From the NCBI GenBank assembly GCA_910591455.2, contig OU342805.1, positions 28,026,769 to 28,090,768 on the forward strand: DNA of 64,000 bases. Reading direction: 5' to 3'. The DNA comes from Pholis gunnellus (Eukaryota > Chordata > Actinopteri > Perciformes > Pholidae). The stretch's first letter is position 1; the number at the start of each line of letters is the position of its first letter. A program made the translations under genes and the position numbers. The notes under the pieces were generated by a model that saw only the letters and a program-made list of their open reading frames with translations, had not been told where the DNA came from and made no database searches. Below are positions 24,614-64,000 of this stretch, piece by piece.

Positions 24614-25852
24614 TCATAAACAAAGAAGGTTCTGGAGCTTTGGATTGTATCAAGAGAATCTTCCTCAGCAGATGTTTGTTTATTTAATTATAACAGCTGT
24701 TCACATTCACATTCCTTATGTATCGTTGTTTTGATTATTCTTCACTATAATCTTTTTATTTCTTTTTCCCCCCCCTTTTCTTGGCGTGAATGGACTTCCA
24801 CACCTCACGGCCATGTATTGAGAAGTATTTTATTATCACGTTGGTGCTGTTCTGATGTCTTAAGTGTCAAAAGGCAAAAAGTCTTTGTGGGGCGTTTTGC
24901 AGACGGACGAAGTCTCCGTGGAGCCCGGACACCAGAAGGCACACATGTAGACGCTGGGCCGGGACGAGGAGCGCCGAGGATTCGGACGTGACGTTTCCGT
25001 GCACGAAGACGTGTACTTGAACTTATAAGTGCGTGGAGACGTGAGTGAGGCGCACCAAACGGCAGTTTGCACAAATTGTAGATTCATCGCTTTCATCCTC
25101 TGACAAACGGTTTTCTCTTGAAGCTGGAAACGGCACTTAAAAGCAGAAGCTTACAGTTTCTCATATTTACACGTCCTCCCAGTGATCTGCAGCTTTTTGT
25201 GTGTTAGGTAGTTTCTCTCAAAATTCAAAAAATAAAACAATTGTGTGATTGATGGATTGAAGTAAAATTACATTTAGTTTTCAAGTGAATAAACAACAAT
25301 AACAACAACAACAATAAAAAAACGTACATTAAGCACACTACGTTAAAATAGGACTAATATTATCAAAAAGGCAAATAGTAGGTGTATTGCAACGCTCTCT
25401 GCGGCATCACTATCAAAAACATCAATCTTCATCATCCTCAATCTTCATCATCATCATCCAATCATCTTCATCTGAGACAGTAAGGAGGCGTGGCCCGGGA
25501 TGATTGACAGCCCAAACTAACCACTCACGTTTTGCCCGTCTCAGCGCAGGCAGGCACACTTGTATACGACATAGCAACAACAACAATAACAACACAAATG
25601 TTTCCACGGAGACCGACCGAACAGACAAGACAGCCAATGATGGCGGCGAGGGCCGGTCTGAGAGGAGCTCTGTTATTGGACAGCAGGCATCTTTACGGAA
25701 CAGGAAGAGCTCGCCAGACAGGAAGAAGAGGCGGAGGGGCGGGGCAACTGTGGAGGTGATCCAGGTGTGTGTGTGTGAGTGTGATAGATACATGTTTTCA
25801 CTATCTTGTGTGGTCCACAATAAGAACAAAAATGTATGTGGATGTATGAAAG

Positions 25853-25909
<57 letters not shown>

Positions 25910-26011
25910 AAGATCTGGTTCTTAGGTTAGTTTGTTTAGTCTGCTCTGCGTTTGTGTGTTTAGTTTTTGTCTAGACGGCTGGAGTCTTTCCCAGGGCAAG
26001 TCAGTGTACAT

Positions 26012-26061
<50 letters not shown>

Positions 26062-26701
26062 ACACACTCTTTGCTCTGGGAAAAGACATAGCCCGCTGAT
26101 TTTACAAAAACACCCCCGCTGGCTTATAGCAAAGAGAAATGTGTGACCAGTTTAAACAGTTACAGATTATTTGGACACATGTTAGGAGACAGAAACCTGA
26201 TTGGCTTCATACGTGAACAAGTTGTTCTGGTGTGAGACACCAGCAGTAGAGATGTCTGCCTTCTCTCCAGAGTGATGGCTCTATATGACACTCGGCTTGT
26301 GGTGCTCAAAGAACAAAACAAACCAAAATACATTTGACAAACTACGGTAGAAAGAAAATAGTTCCTACATGAAACTGCTCACAACAACATCTGTGGATTA
26401 CTTTGAGAAACCGGGTCACGGGTTTCTGGAAAGATGCTGTTGACTTTTTCAAATGTTCTTTCATCTTCGCTTTGATCACCACGAGCCATGTTGTCGCATT
26501 ATAATGCAGAGAAGGCAGAAACCTGTACAGCCGACATCTCCAAAACGCTGCAACTCACACCAGAACTATCTGGACTGATAGATAGCACAACTAATGCAAA
26601 ATATGTATTTTCTTTATGTTGGAGTGAACTGTCCCTTTGTCTCAGCTATTGTGCTGTACCGCTACATAACACAACAGACAACTGAAGGGCTGTAAACATA
26701 C

Positions 26702-26734
<33 letters not shown>

Positions 26735-28817
26735 TCCACTGAGCCCCTGAAGGACGTCCCCCTCCTCTCTCTCTCTCTCTCCTCCTGTCTTTGTATATTT
26801 ATTTTTTTATTTTTTTGTATGGTCAGCCAGCGCAGGTTTCCCTGAAGCGAGAGATTGATCCTCCACTGTTTCACGTCTCCTCCCCTCTACTGTAGGCACA
26901 TTACACTTCTTAAAACGATTAGTACGATCATTTGTTTCTACACTGCGACGCCCCGAACCAGAGGCCGGTCCAGCCTTCTCGTACCCGCTGCGAACCCTCC
27001 AGGGAACCAAACCACTTAAAAAAAGAAACAGGAAACAGCCCAGTTCAAAACAAGTATAACACTGGTGGACAATAAGGGACAATAAGTTAACTCAACTTGC
27101 ACTGGGACTGGGCTCATCATCTCATTTCGGGGTCAAAGGTGATTCATACTTTGATTGATTCACTCTTCCTCCTTTAGCTGCTTTGGGTCAAGAGATTAAT
27201 TTCTTTATGTCGGGATTTTCTTTTGTTTTTTCATCGTTAAATACAACGTGCCGACATGGCGGATCTGCACCGGAAGCAGAGGGAGAAAGAGAGACAGTAA
27301 ACAAGACAGAGGGGCGGCGAATCACAAAGAAAGGACTTCTGATTGTTTGTCTTTTTTTTGTGTGAGTAACAGAAGTTTAAGGAAGGATTCGTACAACTGT
27401 TCATCTGAGGAACTGATGGTGACTCATCATCCCGTGTCTTTTTAAACAAAAATCCAATTGTTTTTATGAGGCTTCGACGGATGTTTAGAAAGAGTAATGT
27501 TGAGTCAATCCGTTGTTCTGACAATATTCAGACGGTCGTATCTGTGTTTTAAAGATATTTAGGTATTTCCAGAATCCTCAGACTCCCCGATCCAGATAAC
27601 AATGATTCTGTCTGTTGCGCCACAGAAAAAGATTTCTAACAATCTCCGTCTGGATTAAGAAACAGAGCTGCAACTTGGGGAACAAGTTAGAGAACGCTTA
27701 TAAACTGCAGCAGACAGAATATTTGTTATCCGTGGAAAGCCAGACGACTCTGACTTTGAATAACTTCAAACCGGCGCTGTTAAAGGATCGTCCTGTCATA
27801 TACATGATACATGAGGGAGAAAAGGATTTAAAGATTCACCGTATCCGATTATAAAAATGTCTTTTTTTGGGGCCTTTTGACTCTCTCTTCTCCTCAGGCT
27901 TCAAAGTTAAACCGACTGAGCTTCGGGAGGTTCTGGCGGTGGTTTGGTTCGGTCCCTGTGGAGGGCGCTGTTGCATAAAGGCTGGACACTAAAGGGTTCC
28001 TTCACATCCATTTTTTAAATTCAACTAGCGAACCTCAGAACCAGCCGGTTAAGAGGTTCCAAAAACATTTTCACACAAGAAGCAACTAAAAGACAAAAAA
28101 CCTACAAAGCAAATCTTCTACGTTAGCGAGCTAAACTTTGACCTTCAGTCCGACACTCTGAAAGAGACGACAAGAGGACGAGTCGTCGTCAACACTCGTG
28201 TCACTTTTCAACACTTCTGTGTGTCTTAATTTGCGACAACTCGCCTCGTGCTGCGTTCAACACACAAAGAGTTCTGCTCCAGAAGGGAAATATCCAAGAA
28301 GGGAAGAAGAGGTTAAAATAAAAAATTATAAAAAAATGTTTAAATTTTTTTGTCATTGTATTTCCGACAGAAGGTTCCTGATTTAAATAAAAGTGTAGCC
28401 AATTTAATTGACTGCATTTTACTGAGCCAAAGTTCTGCTTGTATAAAGAACATTTAACACTTGAGAAATAAAAAGACGAAAAAACACATTTCTCAAAGCA
28501 AGTTGAGCAAGGTGTCGCTTTTATAAAGCTCCTAACAGCATTGGAAAAGTTAAAACGACACCCAGCTGGTGATTCCATGTGGTGGGCTTATATTTAGCTT
28601 TTTCCCGTTGAAGGATGTTTAAGGTTTCGGAGCACAACTCTTTGCATCTTTTTTTTGAAGTGTGGCTTCTAAAGGTTGGACTATTCCGAGCTAGAATATT
28701 AAAGGGTTCTACCGTAAGTTTGATCGGCTGCGGCTGGCTGACGGAAGATTGTTGTCTCTTTCCTGGTGCAGTAAAGTGCTCAGAGATGCCTGCGACAGCG
28801 GTGACCTCACCAGAGGG

Positions 28818-28849
<32 letters not shown>

Positions 28850-29260
28850 TGCACAGCGGTGCACAGTATCACTCATTTAGGGCCTGCAGAGCACTACAAA
28901 GGGGACGTTAGGCGTCACTGGATCTGCATCGTTTCTCTCTCTCTCTTCTCACCCGATGAACAAAAAAAACAAAAAAACTGACATTTAAATAAAATAACAC
29001 ACAGCAGGATTAAACTCTACGTCTACATCCTCCTCTACTCTACCGCTTACATTACACATTGCAGTGATTACATTTGTTTCGACGGGACAAAGTCTGATGG
29101 ACTCGTGTGTGCTCGGCTCGCTCGGTTGGAGGTAGTGACAGCCAGCTTTGGGATTGGCTAACGATTCGGCCAATGGGACGAGAGAGAGAGCCACGAGCAG
29201 AGTTTCTGATTGGGCCCTCAGGTGGGACGCTGACTTGCGGTTAGCTTGCAGGACTCGGAT
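24614..29260. other. Intergenic region, no gene confirmed
   Basis: Contains CpG-richer patches at about 24880-25080 and 25475-25760 and opposed TG/CA arrays at 25859-25908 and 26014-26068. Shorter TG arrays lie at 26704-26732 and 28819-28849. The 25.5-25.8 kb patch has an ATGATGGCGGCG start-like motif but no traceable gene. Part of the right end could be an extended pmepa1 3' UTR, because minus-strand AATAAA motifs occur near 26797-26810. Confidence 0.4.
25859..26068. repeat. Opposed (TG)n and (CA)n arrays
   Basis: A TG array at about 25859-25908 is followed 105 bp later by a CA array at about 26014-26068. On one strand they are complementary and could fold into a stem of about 50 bp. Confidence 0.9.
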
Positions 29261-29279
29261 CTTTTGCATAAATGAGGGA

Positions 29280-30697
29280 TTTATTCATTTTCAATGGTTT
29301 CAGTAATGGTGGATCCGAGTCCGTTGAGCCGAAGTCCGACTCTCCCCATGATAAGATCTGGTGATACTGGCCGCTGTCCCCCCCCCCCCCCCCTCTGGTG
29401 CCTCTCGCTCTCTTTACGCCTCAATGGACAGAGCTCCTTCACAATAAAAGTCTCTCCCACACGTTCCATCTGCGCATTACTAAAAAATAGTGCAATTCTT
29501 TTCAGCAATTATATAAATAACTCGTAAATTCGTGCTTTTGAGTTCACTCTCAGTTCGCATACGTGTGTATGTGTGTGTGTCTGTGTGTGTGTACTCAAAA
29601 TGTAACACATACCAACACGTATGCAGCAAAAATGTTCAGCGTGAAAGTTGGCACTCCAACAGATTAATGATGTTTTCTTTCTCTAAAACTAGACAACATA
29701 TAAAAAACAGAAGAAGAAGAAGAACAAAAACATCTTTACTCTTACGAATCTATCACGTTTGGAAAAATACCCCTTACTTCCTCTGTTTTCTCTCTTGTCA
29801 ATCATATTGCGGTCTTGAACTTTGTGCAAACCTTCTTTTAGGAAACAAAAAAACAAAAAAGGATTTAAGCAACAACTCCTGCATCGGTTGGTCGTCGTAA
29901 GGCGGAACATTTAGCTCGAGGACTTTCAGCTCTGTGCTACGGCCGCTAAGCTAGTTCGAGATGGCGCTAAACTAAACGTAAACTCTTTCTGGAAACACTA
30001 ACACGTCCCCGTGATGCAGCTGAAGCCCGGTGCAGGAGTCACTGCCAGCGTTGGTTACTGTGCGGTCGTGAACTAAATGGAGTCAAAGCAGCGAGGGGGG
30101 GGGGGGGATTATCACTAGAAAACAAAACCTGGAATAACCAAGAAGATTGCAACGCTTCGCCGTTTGCCTGGTTAGAAAGATTTTTCCCCGTAAGCGCAAG
30201 AAAGAAAGACGAACAGAAAAACTAAAAGTTCTATAGAAACAAACAGAACGAGTAAATATTCATAACGAATGAAGTTAGATCAGTCTGATGGAGGAGGGGA
30301 CGAGGAGGAGCTGTCGAGGGAAGAAGGATGCTTCCGTATCCTTCCTTCCCCTCTTGCACCCTCTGCCCTTCCTCTCTGACATCATCATCATCGGTTCATC
30401 TGAAGTGTTTCTTCACGACCGGAAATAAGAAGCCGCGGAACAGGAAGTGCCAGATTTTCCCCCTCCCGTGTCTGTGCTCTGCAGGAGTTATGTGGTTTTC
30501 CAGGAGTTCTTTATCTAACGAGAAGCCGGCGTCTGCTGCCTCCCGGGTCCTAGCCCGACTACAACTAACGCCAACCGGCCCTTAAACCATTTTACCATTC
30601 ACCAGGTAGTTCCTCGTCGGCTACTGACCGCTTCCCAAGCGGCTAGCGGATTAAAATCCTGGCTTCCCCGCGGGCCAGGGATACGGAGGCAGTACTG
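29280..30697 (-). other. pmepa1: pmepa1 3' UTR (extent uncertain)
   Basis: Sequence downstream of the pmepa1 stop on the minus strand. The nearest canonical minus-strand poly(A) signal I found is the complement of tttatt at 29280-29285, giving a 3' UTR of about 1.4 kb. PMEPA1 3' UTRs are long in other vertebrates, so a more distal end is possible. The region includes a 16-C run at about 29378-29393 and a 13-G run near 30096-30108 on the plus strand. Confidence 0.4.
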
Positions 30698-60374
<29,677 letters not shown>

Positions 60375-60990
60375 TTAAAGGCTCCTAAAACCAGACATTA
60401 ATACTCCAGACGAGGAAGACTCTCTGGGGTGGAGGGGGGGGGGGGGGGGGGGGGGTGTAAAGGTTGGAGATTAGAGAAAGCGATCGGAAGAAGGAGAGAA
60501 GTCCAAAAAAAACACGCACGCACCAAAACTCCCCAATAAGAAAATCCTCCCTTTTTTCGCTTTTCTCTCCAGCCTCCTCTCCTTCCCCTCCGATCCGTCC
60601 TCCTCCTGTCTCGGTTCTCTCCTCCTCCTCCTCTTCCACCGAAATCTATCTAACTATCGGCGTACCGTTGAAGTGTGTCGGTACAGCCGTTAAACGGAGC
60701 TTGAATGTTAACGCTAACTAGTTTAAATGTCCGGTTTCGTCCCGTTAGAAATCAGGGTTTAAATGGTTCCGTGTTTTCAGCCGAGTAACCGGCGACTAAA
60801 CTGCTAACGGACGTCTGTCTGGTTCTCCCTCTACCCCCTTCTCGCTCTCTCTTTCTCGCTGTCTCGGGGGATTTCTCAGTGACTCTCTCTCTCTCTCTGC
60901 TTCTCTCTCTCTCTCTGCTTCTCTCTCTCTCGCTCTCTCTCTCTGTCGGTGACACTGTCTGTCTGTCTGTCTGTCTGTCTCTCATATCCA
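60375..60990 (-). promoter_or_regulatory. pmepa1: Probable pmepa1 distal promoter and 5' UTR
   Basis: Sequence upstream of the distal first exon. On the plus strand it has a 22-G run (60434-60455), a purine/pyrimidine-asymmetric stretch (60540-60650) and CT-rich tracts (60840-60955). Six tandem GTCT units at 60957-60980 read as CAGAC repeats on the gene strand, which is the Smad-box core. No TATA box is obvious, and the transcription start is not located. Confidence 0.4.
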
Positions 60991-61645
60991 ATTTTCACTA
61001 GCTTTTTTTTGGCACATCACCACAGTCCTGCTAAACCTCACAGAGAGGAGAGGAGGAAACAGCAGATGAAAGAAAACCCACGATGAGAAGTCAAGTCACT
61101 TTAATTTAGCCCCCCAGAGTAGGACTACTATTGTTGCCTACATTAAACGTCTTAATTCATGCCCTCAACTTACTGGTGCTCTAGAATCAATACGCTACAC
61201 AAATGATAACTATACGAATTATCCCAACATGCACAAATTTATAATTCACTCTCTGCACACTAATTACTTCAGTTGTGCTCTCGAAATGAACAAAACATAA
61301 TGTTAAACAGTCAAGATTTTAAACATGTATTTATGACGCATCATTTTGTCAAAAATAAAAATCTCACTGCAGCTCACGGTACATCTTGCTAGCCTTTTTC
61401 CAGAGCTTTCAACCGAAGCCAAAGAGATCAACATGGGTTACAACCAAGCCCCCTGTGAGTATCATGAATCACATACACAATCATTGGAAAAGGAGCGGCT
61501 GTAAAAGGGTTAATGCATTTAATTTGAAAATCTGATTGTCACAAACCCCCCAAATGCCATTTATTATTATTATAATTTAATCCATTCACGTGTGCCGGGA
61601 TCCAAAAAGGAAGTCAACAAATATGCTCTCTGTTCTCGACACTTA

Positions 61646-62114
61646 TAGTCCCGCCCTACTGTGCTGTGATTGGCTAATACTACTGTGCTGCGATTGGCTA
61701 ATACTACTGTGCTGCGATTGGACAGTTCTCGTTGCCTCGACTGTTTGGCCCATTTTCTGTGAAGCATGAAATCATGATAGAGTGAGTAAGCTCGCTAGCT
61801 AACTAGCCAGCCGCTAAATGAGTGAATTTAACAACTCCATTCACAATAAATACTCTCGTCCATGCTGCTGTTGACTGTGGCTAAGTGGAGAGCAGGGCCG
61901 TCCTTCAATCAGAGAATGCTAGTCGCATGTCGATGTGTCCTTGAGCAAGACACTTAACCCCAAAATTGCTCCTGTAGCTGTGCCTACGGAGAATAGAATC
62001 AGAATTGTAAATCGTTAAAATGACTGTAGTGTAAAAATGACTGTAATGTTGTAGGAAAGACCATCTGCCAAGCACGCTAGTATTAGCCAATCACAGCACA
62101 GTAGGGCGGGACTA
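61646..62114. mobile_element. MITE with 35-bp perfect inverted ends
   Basis: 61646-61680 and 62080-62114 are exact reverse complements (ends tagtcccgccctactgtgctg). The element may be flanked by, or include, a TA dinucleotide duplication. The left arm continues with two further copies of a unit of about 23 bp (ctactgtgctgcgattgg...), each carrying an inverted CCAAT motif (ATTGG). The interior (about 61930-61980) holds a 'gtccttgagcaagacactta' block seen widely in fish repeats. No transposase. Confidence 0.8.
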
Positions 62115-63238
62115 AGCGGATCAGTCTTAGGGGGAAAAAAACAACTTTTCAACATCAAAACTTTGTTGACCAGGCAAAATATAATTTATCAGTATCTATA
62201 ACAAAATCATTTTAACTCTGTGTCCACTTACTAGCTTTTCGTCAGCAGCATCTCATGGTCTTCATCGGCAAACACCTTTTAATTTAACTTCCTATCGCTA
62301 CAAGAATGTGACAGTAATTTGCATGAACAACTAATTGGTTTACACAGATTATTAAGAGTTTGCAAGAAATCCTAAATTTAAACAACAGAATTTGTTAAAA
62401 TAATATGATATTGTCCCAAAAGGATTACACTCGACGAACATTACAAATTCAACTTGCTCACGCTGCACATGACGTCTACTTTCATGTTTGTCTGATGCTG
62501 TTGCCAGTAAAGCACTGCAGCTGTTTCAGAGTCAGCTGTGTATGAAAGTTGGCCAAACTATATTGATTTGGACTACTTTTCAAAAGCAATGCGTTGGCCT
62601 TCAGCGGCAAATACTTCAACACTCTCTGCAGCAGCCATACAATGAAAACTTTCCACTGGAGGCTTGTTGTTGTATTCACCCATATTTTGTGGCCGTCACT
62701 GATAAAAGGCCCAAATATGGGTGGAATGATCTTCAGTATAGCTTCATGTCTTGGGAGAAAACACAAAACACACACACACACACAAAGTGATTAATGGTGA
62801 CAACGATTTTTGAAGTTCCAGTCAGTCTAGTATTGAAGGAGAATTCGATGTCATGGCTGAATATTTAGCTGATTTCAACTGTTGATGCAACGAGAGATTT
62901 CAGAATGAGACTTCTCGGAGTGAAAGAGACGGACCGGATCAAGAGAAAGGTAAATAAAAACGTCGTCAGCGACAGAAACGAGCACTTTCAGCGAACATAC
63001 ATTGACGGTAAGGAGTTGCCCTAAGCGATTACATTGCAGCACGGTAAGTGGCTGCTGTCTGCAGCTTTCTCCTTCAATACAGGACCAATTTCCAAAAATG
63101 ATTGTCCAGGTTAAAAAATATCGAAGTTACCCTTTAAGAACTTAGTCGAAAGATTGTACAAGAGTGTATTCAGATATGGGACTTTAAAAATATTTATAAA
63201 CCCAGAAGTGCTATAAAAGCTGACTCCAATTATTGAAT

Positions 63239-63274
<36 letters not shown>

Positions 63275-64000
63275 AAGCTCTCGTCTAAGTGTGTGTGCAG
63301 GGGATCGAAAGAGCCAGACGCCATTACGTCACCTCCGTGATTGACAGGCCCCAGGGACCAATGGGGCGAGACTGTAACAGCATGTCTCATCTGAGTCAAC
63401 TTTCTAATTAGGTCTGCTTGAGTTTATAGTGGCATGTTAAAGTGGTTTTATTGCCCAGCTGGACTCACCAAAGCCCTAATCTTGTAGAGAGAGAAAAAAT
63501 ATGCAACCCAAACCCAGTGTGTACAGAAAATAAAACATTAAAAAAAAAAATACTTTTGCAACAAAAGTGTGTTTTCCATCTATTTATGCCATGTTATTCA
63601 CTCCTGCAGTTTTCGAACTGAAACTTTTGTTGGTAGATGTAATTATGACAAATATCAAAGAAATTTCAAAATAATATCAGTTTTCTGTATTTTGTACCTA
63701 AAACAAACAGGGCACTGATTCTAGTGTTTCATCAGGGCACTGGTTCATCATTGTTAATTTTGAATGTCTGAAAAATATCCAGAAAATGTGTGGAATGTGT
63801 CCTAAAAGTATCCAGAAGATTTGTGGAAAAATGTCCCAAAAATGTGTGAGAAATAATTGAAAAATATGTGAAAAAGTCCAAAAGAATATCTGAAAAATGC
63901 TTAAAAATGATGTATAAACATAATATTATTGTCTTTATTTACCGCAGAGAAATCTCAGAACTTGAGCCTTTAACTGTTTATTTCAGTGTTACATGAATTA
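62115..64000. other. Flank upstream of pmepa1, no gene recognised
   Basis: AT-rich sequence with a TG array at about 63243-63270 and short open frames on both strands near 62482-62790 that lack recognisable domains. The last 300 bases contain degenerate tandem 'gaaaaatgt' and 'tccaaaa' units (about 63765-63910). Confidence 0.4.

Noticed and set aside
62482..62794. About 100-codon open frames on both strands
   Set aside because: Overlapping frames on opposite strands without a recognisable family; they end in a CA tract.

Overview
This window is nuclear DNA from a ray-finned, percomorph-like teleost. The evidence is a ten-exon vertebrate gene with GT-AG introns, very dense (CA)n/(TG)n microsatellites, dispersed repeats of fish type, and the neighbouring pair pck1 and pmepa1, which are also linked in other vertebrates (human chromosome 20q13).

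Layout. (1) 0.5-0.9 kb, minus strand: the last two coding exons of an MHC class II beta-like gene. The first half of the immunoglobulin exon is missing and a fragment of a dispersed repeat abuts what remains, so it looks like a relic. (2) 1.0-8.3 kb: no recognised gene. (3) 8.3-13.9 kb, plus strand: a complete pck1 gene (cytosolic GTP-dependent PEP carboxykinase, 624 aa) with a TATA promoter, CRE-like and HNF1/NF1-like motifs, a non-coding first exon, nine coding exons and a poly(A) signal. (4) 13.9-29 kb: repeats, including a dispersed fish element, a 16-bp minisatellite, a broken LINE reverse-transcriptase end and a hAT-like MITE; no gene recognised. (5) about 29.3-61 kb, minus strand: pmepa1, encoding a membrane-anchored NEDD4/SMAD-binding regulator of TGF-beta signalling. 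A distal first exon at 60.3 kb joins four shared exons at 34.6-30.7 kb across a 25.6-kb intron to give 325 aa. A second, phase-compatible first exon at 36.6 kb would give 312 aa. (6) 61-64 kb: upstream flank with a MITE that has 35-bp perfect inverted ends carrying CCAAT motifs.

The two intact genes are unrelated in function: gluconeogenesis (pck1) and TGF-beta/BMP signal damping (pmepa1). I see no novel multi-gene system. The most informative observations are the two pmepa1 first exons, a 65-bp (TC) microsatellite that forms the polypyrimidine tract of its 54-nt exon, a GTCT (Smad-box) tandem upstream of its distal first exon, the repeat-disrupted MHC II beta relic, and pairs of opposed CA and TG arrays that could fold in intron RNA. 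Splice sites were assigned by eye from reading frame, consensus sites and remembered family sequences; no search or transcript data were available.
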